A stretch of 64,000 bases of DNA from assembly GCA_015680905.1 (NCBI GenBank), contig CM027377.1:19492501-19556500 (forward strand). Reading direction: 5' to 3'. Positions within the stretch are counted from its first letter, which is position 1; every line of letters starts with the position of its first letter. This DNA comes from Coptis chinensis. Its lineage: Eukaryota; Streptophyta; Magnoliopsida; Ranunculales; Ranunculaceae. Positions 32,570 through 43,384 of this stretch are shown here, piece after piece. A model generated the notes under the pieces. That model had not been told where the DNA came from. It saw only the letters and a program-made list of their open reading frames with translations, and searched no databases. The translations under genes were made by a program, and so were the position numbers.

Positions 32570-35500
32570 AGAATGGCACCTGATCGGAAGCTCAAAGTTA
32601 AAGAGGAGATTGATAAGCTACTTGTGGTTAACTTTATCCGACGAAGTTACTTACCCAAAATGGCTTGCTAATGTCGTCGAAAGGCTAAAAAGAACGGACA
32701 AATTAGAATTTTGTATTTACAAACCTTAACGCAGCCTTGTCCGATTCATCCAGATCCATTACCACGAATTTCCGAACTAGTGGATGCCGCCGATTCCAAT
32801 GCCTATCTTTCATGGATGCTTCTCGTGGTACTACGGATCTCTTTGAATGTTGATGACCAAGAGTTCACTTTCATTACCAACCAAGGCATTTTCTCGCTAC
32901 AATCATTATGCCTTTTGGTCTGAAAAATGCCGGTGCAACCTACCAAAAGCTTGTCAATACAATTTTTTCGATCTGCTGGGGGATAATGGAGGCTTATATT
33001 GATGATATAGTCGTTAAATCGAAGCTTTCATTGGTGATCATCTTTCCGATCTTCAACTTGTTTTGATAGGCTTAACAAGTATAACATGAGACTCAATCCC
33101 GCCAAATGTTCTTTTGGCCTCTCTTGGAAATTTAAGGATACCTCATGACTTCGTAGAGGTATGGGAGGCTAATCCTCGATCGGACACGCGTCGATTATTG
33201 ATATGCCATCACCAAAAAATAAGAAGGAAATTCAACGGCTTCTACCGGTCGGCTTTTCTTCTTCATAGATTTATTTCTAAATATTCGATCGTTGTCATCC
33301 CTTCTTCCGGACTTTAAAGGGCAGCAACTTGGAACGTTGATTGTGAGATGGCATTTGCAACAACTGAAGAAATACTTGGTCGATCCTCCTATATTGACAA
33401 GTCCTTCAACGGGTCAACCTATCGGCATATACCTAGCAGCTCTACAACTCAAGCTGTTAGTCTTTGTTCTTTTCATCGATGATGGTAGACCCGATCTTTT
33501 TATCGAAGAAGACGTTAACCCGAATGAAGCCCTCGTTATTCAAAGATGGAAAAATTGCACTTGCATTGGTTCATGCCTTTCGTCGGTTAAAACCATACTT
33601 CGAGGAGGTTGGTCAGAGTTTATCTTGAGTAGTATCCCTTACGCAAGATCTTTCAGAATGCATAGGAATCAAGCAGATTAGCCGAATGGGAAAGTTATCT
33701 TAGTGCATATAGCATTGTCTTTGAAAGTCGTGCTGGCTGAAAAAGGACATGCTCTAGCTTCTTTGATAGCTGATTTTTCGATTGATGATTCTCCTATTGG
33801 CGATTTCTTGCGCCAAGAAGAATCTATAGAAGACGATTCGCCACCAATAAGCGGGGGCGAAGACCAACTTGCAAATGCAATTCCTAATCCCATTGACCTA
33901 TGGATTGTTTATTCGGATGGCTCCCCATAATAAATCACGGGTGCGGAATGGATCGTTTTTGTTAAACCCGTGGAGAGAAGATTGAGAAATAAATGCGACT
34001 TGGCTTTGCTTCAAATAACGGCCGGTATGAGGCTGCCATTTTGCCTTGAGAACGACTTTTGGGGCGAAAGCTCGGTTATACACGGATTCTCGCTTTGTGG
34101 CCAATCGGTTTGGCGGTCTTTTGAAGTAAGAGATGACCGGTATGGCGGCTTATCTTGGTTTGATACATAGCCTTGCTCGACAATTTGATAGCATCTCTAT
34201 CACTCAAAGACCCGAAATGACATCGTCATCTTTGATTCATTGGCTTATCTCTCCCCGCCCGTTAGAAGCGAAGAGTCAAGACATCATTTGTGGAGTTCGG
34301 AAAGAGCCAAGCATTGACTTTACGAAAAAGAATTGCATGACTTGTATGTACATGAAAGCAATTACTTGTTTTGCTTGTATGTAATAGCGAAATCGACCCA
34401 CGTATAATCGCACCAATCATGACTTAGGCGGAAAAGGGAGATGGAAAATTCACAACATGACCATACTTTGGATCTTCCATTAGAATCTGTAGATCCGTTT
34501 GTTCCTCTGAATTACGCTCAAAACAGGATAGTGAGTTGGTACATGAAGCGGATGATAGTCCCGAAGTTCGATATGATACTATTAGAGCGATTGATGATCT
34601 CCGTCGCGCAAGATTGGCGTCTTCCTTATATCCACTACTTGCAAGTTTCTTTCGCCGCCGGAACCAAAACTCCACGAAAGAATCAAACGCGATGCATGGA
34701 AATTTTTGGTGATATACATTCTCGGCGGAAGTTTGCAATTATATCGCAAAAGCTCGGACTTAAACCACATGTTGCGATGCCTCTCAAAACGGGAAGGACT
34801 TCAAATTTTGGAAGAGATTCACTCCGGCTTATCGCGGAAGCCACTCAAAGGGACGAAGTTTAGCTCATAAAGCTATGACGCGGGCTATTGGTGGCCAAAG
34901 ATGCAAAAGGATGCAAAACACCTATCGAGAGGTGTGAGCCATGCCAAAAGCTGCGACAATATGAGTAAACTCCCATTCTTGAGTTGCATCCCATGCTAAG
35001 CCGTGGCCATTTGCCAAATGGGGCTTAGACATTATTGGTCCTTTACATAAAGCTCCGGGTAGTATCACGATTCCTTCTTTGTGGCAGCCGATTACTTTAC
35101 CAAATGGGTAGAAGCAAAGCGCTTTGGTCCAAATCCATGCTTCCAATGTCAAAATGTTTTTGTGGAGAAATATTGTTTGTCGTTTTGGCATCCTGCTGCG
35201 GCACTTGTATCGGATAATGGTAAACAATTCGATCTTTGAAGAAATTCGGCGTTTTGTGCTAATTTGAAGATCACGGCATAACTTCTCCGCACACTTATCA
35301 TCCATGAAAGATAGGCGGCGAAGCCACCAATAAGGTGATTTTGGCCAACCTAAAGGTTTGGTGGCCAAAAGGAAATGGGTCAAAGGAGTTACCGGTATCT
35401 TGTGGGCTTATAGGACAATGCCAAAATATTCAGCGGCATTATCTCCTTTTAACCTTGCATATGGTCTTTGAAGCGGTTTTACTCTACGAATTGATTTCCG

Positions 35501-35880
35501 GTACATCTCGATTCGATTCACGGTTGAAGCGAGGTTCCAATGACACTACTTTGGCTCGATCAAAAGCTCTTATTGATGAGGTTCGATTACGAGGGACTAC
35601 ATCAGCTTATTAAGTATCAAAGTCGACATGAAAGCGGAACTACGACAAGAAGATCCGTCCTAAGTCTTTTGTTCTCTTTGAAATTTTGGGTTCTCTGTAG
35701 AAACCAAAGCTTATAGAATCGAGGGAAAGTTTGGAGAAAATTGGCAAAGGACCCTACATCATAGATCGTCCGAAGATCTAAGGGGTCATATTTCCTCCGT
35801 ACTATTTACGGAAGAATGATAGAGAAGCCATGGAATGCTTACCACCCCATGAAGTTTTACCGTTAGGAAATATTTTGCAT
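32570..35880 (+). pseudogene. Tat-like gypsy pol remnant (RT, RNase H, second RNase H, integrase)
   Basis: Broken pol on the + strand. RT begins near 32578 with KVKEEIDKLLVVNFIRRS, continues with FITNQGIFS, MPFGLKNAGATYQKLV (about 32909) and EAYIDDIVVKS (about 32990). An RNase H region follows at 33290-33700. A second RNase H seems to start with LWIVYSDGSP near 33897; two RNases H in tandem mark the Tat lineage. Integrase remnants include WPFAKWGLDIIGPL-like text near 35000-35040 and a C-terminal part (about 35440-35520) with YELISGTSRFDS. Stops and frameshifts are dense and no single frame exceeds 153 codons. It is a different lineage from the Athila-like gag and protease to its left. Confidence 0.7.
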
Positions 35881-36559
35881 TTTACATTACTCCATCAATA
35901 ACAAATCTATCCATCTATGTAGTTAGTTCTATTTTATCCATCAATAAAGACATTCAACTTCCATTCTCTTAGTATGGTTGTCATTTTACATTACTCTATT
36001 CTTACGTACTCTTACTTTCAACAATGTCATTCATTAACGTTCATTCCGGAAAGGTCATCCATATTATGCCTTTTTTCGGTCAAAGTAAGTAAGCATTCAT
36101 GCCCTACTTGGCCGAAATCCGAGTCAATAAGATGGTTATTCTTGCTCGGAACAATTATTGCAATACTCCACAATACAATATCCGTGCTGATTCCACTACT
36201 AAGGCAATGGCGTTGTGTTTTAGTTTGGTCCTACAAGCTTGCGGTGGCGACTTTTGAACTGTGACAACTCCAACGGTTGTCGGGCCTTGATTCGCGTTCG
36301 TACAAATATTTTAACACCTGAATAGCTAGGTTCATTGAGGACCGATCATGTCCCTTTTGCCTTTCAATAACTTTCTCCAATGGTTCTATATTGGGAGGGT
36401 TTTCTCTCTACATGGGAAGCCTCGTTCTTTTACATTCATAAATCAACAACACAAAGTTTTATGCAGGTATGTTATCGACATCACAATGATATTCAATAGC
36501 TAACACATACTTTATTTTTTATTTTCATAAAAGAATTTTTAGCTCTACGGTATTACATA
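35881..36559. other. Spacer behind Tat-like integrase
   Basis: No gene supported. This may be the non-coding spacer that Tat elements carry between integrase and an antisense ORF. Confidence 0.35.
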
Positions 36560-39036
36560 CTCGCAATCACATGGTCATTGGTTTGGGAAAATCCAATGGT
36601 TCCTTCCCCAACTTTTCGCATATACAACTTCGGTACAAATCTTTGTAATTCATCTTCTCGCGTTCTAGTTCATCTCCGTTTCTATTAAAGTCTCTCATTA
36701 ATTGTCTTCACGGACGATTCGCGATTGTGCCATTTGCGTGATCTTGGCCGAGCCTTTCGTTTAAATCTGTCATTCGCTTGTTATTTTTCTCTACCTCTTT
36801 TTGCGCACATTTAAGTTCCTGATCTTTGGTTTCCATGAGTGACTTTCAATTCTATCACATCTGCTTTTAAGTGTTTGTGTTCCTCCATTATCTCGCGGGC
36901 TTTCACGAATTCTTCGTCGATCTCTCCTCGCTTCTTCCGTCATTTCGGTTAAGCTTTTGTTTTAGATCTTCTAACTCTCGATGGTTCCGCTTAGCGCTTT
37001 GTTTGCCTCTTCCAATTTTTGGTTGAGTATCTTCACTTTCTCTATTTCTTCTAAGGCATTGACTTCATTCGAACGATATTTTTCTTAATTGACTTTTCAT
37101 GAATTTCTTTGGCCCATTACTCACGCCGTTTTAACCTGCGGCAAAAAATATCTGGTTTCATCAATCTTTCAGACTTAAACACAAGTTTGCAATAACTGAT
37201 AAAAAAAAATACTATCATACCTGGTTCATACTATCGAAAATCATTGACATTGCTCTGTCATATTCTCGATGTTCTCCCGTATTACGGTCCGCGGTTTTGA
37301 TATTTTTCGAGCCCCTCCATTGGCGTGGTCCATGGCGAGACCTTCGCTTCATCTTCGGACTTGACAATCTCTGCTTCATCTACCAATTTCATTGGATTAG
37401 TGTTAGACACAAATTTCTTTACCGTCCGCCCCAATGATAGTAAAATTCAACGGTCAACTTCGTTTACTTGATTCGTGGTTTTCCTCCATGAGTAGTATTA
37501 CCCGGCGGTATTTCCCGGTGGTGGTTGGATTTTTGCTCCCGCATTTTGTTTTGCCGTTTGTTTTCTTTCACCAACTTTGTGTTCTTCATTTGCACTATCT
37601 TTTGTAAGTATCACCTTTGTTTTCGTTCTTTTCCCGCCATTCTTTTTCTGTATATACCAAACCGAGCGAGATATTACATTTCACCACACTTTTACATATC
37701 TATGTTTTCTACGGTACATACCTTTTCCTCTTGATGTTGCATATGTATTATATTTAAATGCGGGATGTTTGGTGCATTGTAGTCTCGTCCCTCGAGGCAT
37801 CATACATTGTAACGTTGGTTGTCTCTCTTGGTCTCCGTTCACCCGTTTTCTTGTGGCACATCTTCTTTTGTACAATTCGCTTTTTTTGCTTGGCAAACTC
37901 AGCACTAGTTCTCGCTGTGTTAATTCCGTTCCATCTTCTTTTTCACTATCGCTATCGCTGCCAAATATTGCATTTCTGAGACTCTTACTCTTCTTCGCCA
38001 TTTCACTATATGTCTCCTTGGACCTATCGGGCCGTTGTTCGATACCCCCATAATATCGGAAATCAACGATATCATCAAAGTAGCTCAGATCTACCAATCT
38101 TTCGTCAGAACATTCATGAAAGAAGAAACGAAGGTTGTTCTCCACTTCCTTGTCCAATTCAATATCGGTAGTGTACTTTCGGCGTTTTCGTTAGACACAA
38201 AATAACTTCGTGTTAGTCAACGGTTTACTTTCGTAGTACAATTTTCAATACTTATGTTTTGGCTTACCTCGAAATTTGTTCGGCACTTTAAATTCGGCCG
38301 GATTCCACTTCCCTCGCCAAAGCGATACAGAAATCTATCAATCCGGTGTATACTTTTGGGAACCCTTTAAAAAACTTCGTTTGAATCTTTGAATTCAACT
38401 TCAAATTTTATGTACCCTTTTCGTCGATTATGGCTTTCGGTCAATATCAACGCGAAAATTTCTTGAGCCGAACTATCTTCATTAAATTCATTTTGTAAAC
38501 GGTGAGCTCTCGTAAAGATTAACCAGAACGATATTGGTAGTTGTCCTGGTGCTATTTGCCACCACTCCAATAATTGTGCAATTTCTTTGCTCAACGGAAT
38601 TGCATTCCTGCAATTTAATTGTGTGTAAGTCATTACTACTTCATTTTCTTCAACTTTCGTTTCAAATTCGTACACTTCATCAATCTCAAATTTCTCGAGT
38701 CCTAGTATTTTATGTATTTCCTTAAGCGACCATCGACGCGGTTCCAGGTAGCCGCTGTACCTGTCACCTTCTTTCCACCTCACCAAGTCTGCAATCGTCA
38801 TCGTTTTTTCTTCGGTTATTTTTCGCTACGGTAGTTCTAAAAAAAAAGGTCGAAAGCACCAAAGCCGGGTTCATTTGGACCATATTAAAAGCGAGCGAGT
38901 CACGGTGCCCCTCCTTTACTGGTGGGCACGGTATCATGTTTGGAATATGATGAGATATGTATAAACTGGTGGGCATGGTATCATGTTTTATTGACACAAG
39001 TTTCAAATAAGAGGACACAGGTATGGTGCCCTTCAT
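36560..39036 (-). pseudogene. Antisense extra ORF of the Tat-like remnant
   Basis: Open pieces on the minus strand (39036-38764, 38801-38367, 38157-37681) and a decayed stretch to about 36560 form one antisense unit behind the integrase. The N-terminal half contains GDRYSGYLEPRRWSLKEIHK and PISFWLIFTRAHRLQNEF; the middle is acidic (GSDSDSEKEDG); the last part (about 37080-36650) reads like a Lys/Glu-rich coiled coil. Extra antisense ORFs between pol and the 3' LTR are known from Tat-lineage elements. The layout of N-terminal domain plus coiled coil parallels that of 54710-57486, though the sequences differ. I do not recognise a named domain here. Confidence 0.5.
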
Positions 39037-39769
39037 TAGATGGCTATATCAGGTATAATGTTTTTGTTAAAACAAGTTTTTGAATCCGGCCATCCGGTCT
39101 CGGCATTACATCGTTTTTGATTGTGTTTCATTTACAAACCAACCACAATTTACTACCTTTATCCAAACCAACCAAAGTATATATCTACACAAAGGTTAAT
39201 GGCAAGAGACGCACGGTTAGTCGACCGCGGAGAAGGATCCGCAATATATAAAAGCGGTGTTGGCGATCTTGCCGCGGGACGCTTCACTCGTTTTTACACC
39301 ACGACTCCTTTCTCTATCTTACTTAAAGTTGGAGAGGAAGTTTTTGGATCGGTTTACAAGGCTATTTAATGGGAAGCACGCATGCGTAGTGAGTGGTAAA
39401 ACAGACGGACATCGTAACCACGGTTTCGTTGAGGGCGGATCGGCACAAAGTTGGAGTAGTGTTAGTTCTTCGAGCTTCCACACGAGGAATCTATACGGTT
39501 CAAGGTTTTTGTTTTGACAACGAAAGCCGACGATACTTGTTTACTTAGTATTTGCCTATGGGAGCCTTGGTCAAGTTCTGTTTGGTGAGCGTAAGTGTTT
39601 TTCATGGATTGGGAAAAGCGGCAGCATAGCCACTGTTTATATAGGGTTTCCGCGCTGGTTTTCCAGTGCTGGTGGAATTCTTCTCCAACTCCGACTTCAT
39701 CTCTACTCTCAATTCTTATCTCATCCGAACACTTTGAGTCCAATTACGGTTTAACTTCCTTTTATTATT
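39037..39769. other. Unassigned stretch left of the AT-rich repeats
   Basis: No gene supported. The frame at 39121-39369 ends VGEEVFGSVYKAI, which looks like a kinase glycine loop, but nothing else of a kinase follows. It could hold part of the missing 3' LTR; no match to 27030-28338 was seen. Confidence 0.3.
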
Positions 39770-41600
39770 ATTATTACTATACTGCCCCTACGTTTAATTA
39801 TTCTTTGAGTCCGGTTTGTGATTTCCCGTTAATTATTCTTTGAGATTATTTCAATGTATTTGCATTTAGTTTCCAATTTCCCACCAATTATTCTATGAGG
39901 TTAGTTCAATGCAGTTGCATTCGGTTTTTGATTTTCTGTTAATTATTTTTTGAATTTAGTTCAATGCATTTGCATCCAGTTTCCGATTTTCCATTAATTA
40001 TTATATGAGGTTTGTTTGATGTATTTGCATACTATTTCCGATTTTCCGTTAATTATTTTTCAGGGATTTTCATCCAATTTCTAATTTCCCGTTAGTTATT
40101 ATCTGACGTCAGTTTAATGCAATTGCACCCAATTTCCGATTTTTAGTTAATTACTTTTTAACTTTAGTTTATTGCATTTGCATAAATTTTTTGATTTTCC
40201 GTTAATTACTCTTTGAGCTCTATTAGGTATTTGAATCCAATTTCCGATTTCCTTTTAATTATCCAATGTGGTGTATACCAATTTCTACTGATTCATCTGT
40301 AGTGTCCTTGCAAACATGACATAAAAAGTAAATTATGCTTGATTTACTATATGGGATCATCGAAGATTATCCAGTTCCCGATTTTCCATTAATTATTATT
40401 TAAATTATGCATGACTCACTATGTGGAATATTCAAAGATTATCTATGAACGGGTGTTGTTATATTAATTATTCTGAAAAATATTTGCAAATATGCATAAC
40501 TATTATATATTAATATTATATTAATCACTCAATCAAATTTCTTATAACGTGAAAACCTCACTCTCCATTAAAAAAAAAATAACTTCGCATTTGATAAAAT
40601 CCTTCAACTTCATTTTGTTGTTTAATAATAGAAGTTTGATTGAAGTTTTTGTGAGATTGCCTAATAAGGTGAAGTTCATATATATTGAAGCTACTTGAAT
40701 AGCAAGGAGTTCCCAATCATCTGGAAAGAGATAAGATAAACACCATTTTAAATGCAAAATTATACTTATTGAGATATTATTACCAACAATATAGCCCAAC
40801 TATGTTTTGAGGTTAGTTCAATGTATTTGCATATAGTTTCTGATTTTTGCTATTTTATATTTTGATGTTAGCTCAATGCACGGTTTGCATCCAATTTCAA
40901 TTCCGTTATTTATTTTTTTTGAGATCGGTTCAATGTAGTTGCATCCGGTTTTGATTTCGTTAATTATTCTTTTCGATTAGTTCAATACATTTGCATCTAA
41001 TTTCCAATTTCATTAATTGTTTTTGAGGTCAGTTCAATGCATTTGCATCCAGTTTCTGATTTCCCATTAATTATTTTGTGAGATTAGTTTAATGCATTTT
41101 CATCCAGTTCTTGATTTCTCGTTTATTATTTGATAAAATTGCATTTGCTTCTAGTTTTCGATTTTCGATTTCTCGTTAATTAATTTTTAAGATTAGTTCC
41201 ACGCATTTGCATCATGTTTCTAATTTATAATTAATTTTTCTTCGAGGTTAGTTCAATGCAGTTGCATCTAGTTTCGATTTCCGTTAATTTAATCTTTGAG
41301 GGTTAGCTCAATGCATTTGCATCCAGTTTCCGATTTTTCGACAATTATTTTTTTTATGTTAGTTTGATGTATTTGTATCAAAGTTTTGATTTTCTGTTAA
41401 TTATTCTTTGAGGTTAGTTTAATGCAGTTGTATTCATATTCCAATTTTCTATTAACTACTTTTTAATATTAGTTTAATACTTGCATTTGCATCCAGTTTT
41501 CGATTTTCTGTTAAATATTATTTAAGGTTATAGTTTGATGCATTTGCATCCAGTTTTCGGTTCTCCATTAAAGGTTTTTTTACGTTAGTTTCATTCAGTA
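39770..41600. repeat. AT-rich tandem array of about 57-base units, first set
   Basis: Imperfect units of the form ttccgttaattattctttg, aggttagttcaatgcatttg, catccagttt repeat many times, interrupted at 40264-40805 by a long non-repeated block. Units vary by small indels and substitutions. No coding potential. Confidence 0.8.
40264..40805. repeat. Long block repeated at 44827-45370 and partly at 42985-43380
   Basis: The block begins ccaatgtggtgt and includes acgaacgggtgttgttatat-like text (about 40446), an A run, and an end reading aacatatagcccaactatg-like sequence. The copy at 44827 follows it almost base for base; a third, partial copy begins at about 42985 and has an expanded T run. Confidence 0.8.
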
Positions 41601-42164
41601 TTATATATTTTTTTAAATATTTGTCATTATTGCTTTGCCGTTATTTTTTTTAAAAAAATTTCTATTATATATTTTGTGATGTTATTTTTTGTATAATTAT
41701 TTTTAACTATGTTTTGAGGCCATGTTAAGGATATATTCGAAATAAGTCGGTGTTTTATTAAAATTGTATGATTTGTAATAGGGAATTAGTTTCTACAAAT
41801 CACATATTTTTAGCAATTTTTTGTATTTGATCAAATATATAAGAATTGGAACACTAAAAATGTTTGATTCGTAATAGGAAATTACCTTTTATAACTCACC
41901 TATTTTTAGCAATTTTGTTTATCTGATCAAATATATAAGAAGTGGAAATACACTCCAACTCTCCAAATATAAGAATTAGAAATACACTTAAACTCTCCAA
42001 AGAGGTTCTATGTACACTCCAACTCTCCAACTTTTATATTAGAGTTTCACATAAGAGGGGAAAAAAAAAAAAAAAAAAAAAAATCTAACTCTCATATTAG
42101 AGTGCCACATAGGAGAGAAAAAAATCCTCTATTAGAGGTCTCTGCTTTAGTATATATACTAGAT

Positions 42165-42190
42165 TTTGGACCCGGACATACGCTCGGGAT
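42165..42190 (-). other. Helitron-type 3' end (hairpin plus CTAG)
   Basis: On the minus strand cccgagcgtatgtccggg can fold with CCCG:CGGG closing pairs and further partial pairing, followed by ten bases and CTAGT. The form is common in plant Helitrons. Confidence 0.6.
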
Positions 42191-42242
42191 CTATTAAATA
42201 TTTTGTGGGCTGAAAATGCTTTTACAAAATGTCTCACACACA

Positions 42243-42900
42243 TTTGAATCGGAATATATTTTATTGAAAATAAACCGAAATACATTAATGACCAACGATT
42301 ATGGTGCATAAGTATTTGGAAACTAATTAAGAGATCAAATTGAGATAGCCTCATCACTTTGTGGTTTAGGATATTAATCCGTAATTTTCGGATAGAATTA
42401 TCTTAAACTCGATCTATCTTGTATAATATTTTTTATTATATTTATGGTCATTTAGCGGCAAATTTTCGAATCAGAATATATTTTTATTGAAAATAAACCG
42501 AAATACGTTAATGAGCAGCGATTATGATGCATAAGTACTTGGAAACCAAGGGATCAAATTGAGATAGCCTATTCACTTTGTGGTTTAGGATATTAATCTA
42601 TAATTTTCAAATAGAATTATATTAAACTCGATCTAGCTTGTATAATAGTTTTCTTAGATTTATGGTGATTTAGCTGCAAATTTTTTAATCAGAATATATT
42701 TTTATTGAAAATAAACCGAAATACGTTAATGAACAACAATTATGGTGCATAAGTACTTGGAAACTAAGGGATCAAATTGAGATATTCTATTCACTTTGTG
42801 GTTTAGAATATTAATCTGTAATTTTCAAATAAAATTATTTTAAACTCGATCTAGCTTGTATAATAGTTTTATTAGATTTATGGTGATTTAGCGGTAAATC
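42243..42900. repeat. Three tandem units of about 222 bases
   Basis: Units start near 42243, 42466 and 42687. Each carries gaatatatttttattgaaaa followed by taaaccgaaatacgttaatg, then a block around ggatcaaattgagatag and an end near tttatggtgatttagcgg. Divergence between units is modest. Confidence 0.85.
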
Positions 42901-43168
42901 ATCACCCGTTAAAACTACACGTACTAATGTGTACAAATCACTAAAACAGATTGATTGTTTCCATATCCTCAAATAATACACTACTCCCACTTGAAAAGAT
43001 TTATCATATGAACGTGTCCTACGAACGGGTGCCGTTATATTAAATTATTCTAAAAAATATTAGCAACTATGCATAGTTATGAGATATGAAAATTATATTA
43101 ATTACCCATTTAAATTTCTTGCACCACTCTCTATAAAAATGAAGCACCAAATCTTGATAAAACTAATC

Positions 43169-43170
<2 letters not shown>

Positions 43171-43202
<32 letters not shown>
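43171..43202. repeat. Poly(T) tract
   Basis: An unbroken run of about 32 T inside the partial third copy of the long block. A similar shorter A run is at 42061-42083. Confidence 0.9.
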
Positions 43203-43204
<2 letters not shown>

Positions 43205-43384
43205 TGTTATGTTTAATAATTGAAGTTTTGTGAGAATGCCCAATGCGGCGAAGATAATATTGAAGATACTTGAATAGCAAGGTATTCCCAATCACAATAA
43301 AAAGAATTATAATAAACAATACTTAAAATGCAAAACTATATTTGTCGAGACATTTATCCCATCTACATAAAATACAAATATGTT

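Larger units (their letters stand above)
39770..42165 (-). mobile_element. Helitron-like element 2 (5' end at 42165, 3' end not found)
   Basis: On the minus strand a 5'-type terminus reading TATATATACTAAAGCAGAGACC starts near 42165. Behind it lie the same blocks, in the same order, as in the element at 42169-47095: AT-rich terminal part (42165-41600), 57-base array (41600-40806), long block (40800-40264) and a second array (40260-39770). No hairpin plus CTRR end is seen near 39770, so the left part is truncated or the element is only related. No transposase is encoded, so it would be non-autonomous. Confidence 0.45.

Noticed and set aside
39121-39369. Kinase-like end (VGEEVFGSVYKAI)
   Set aside because: Only a glycine-loop look-alike of about ten residues; no lysine-containing strand or further kinase motif follows in any frame.
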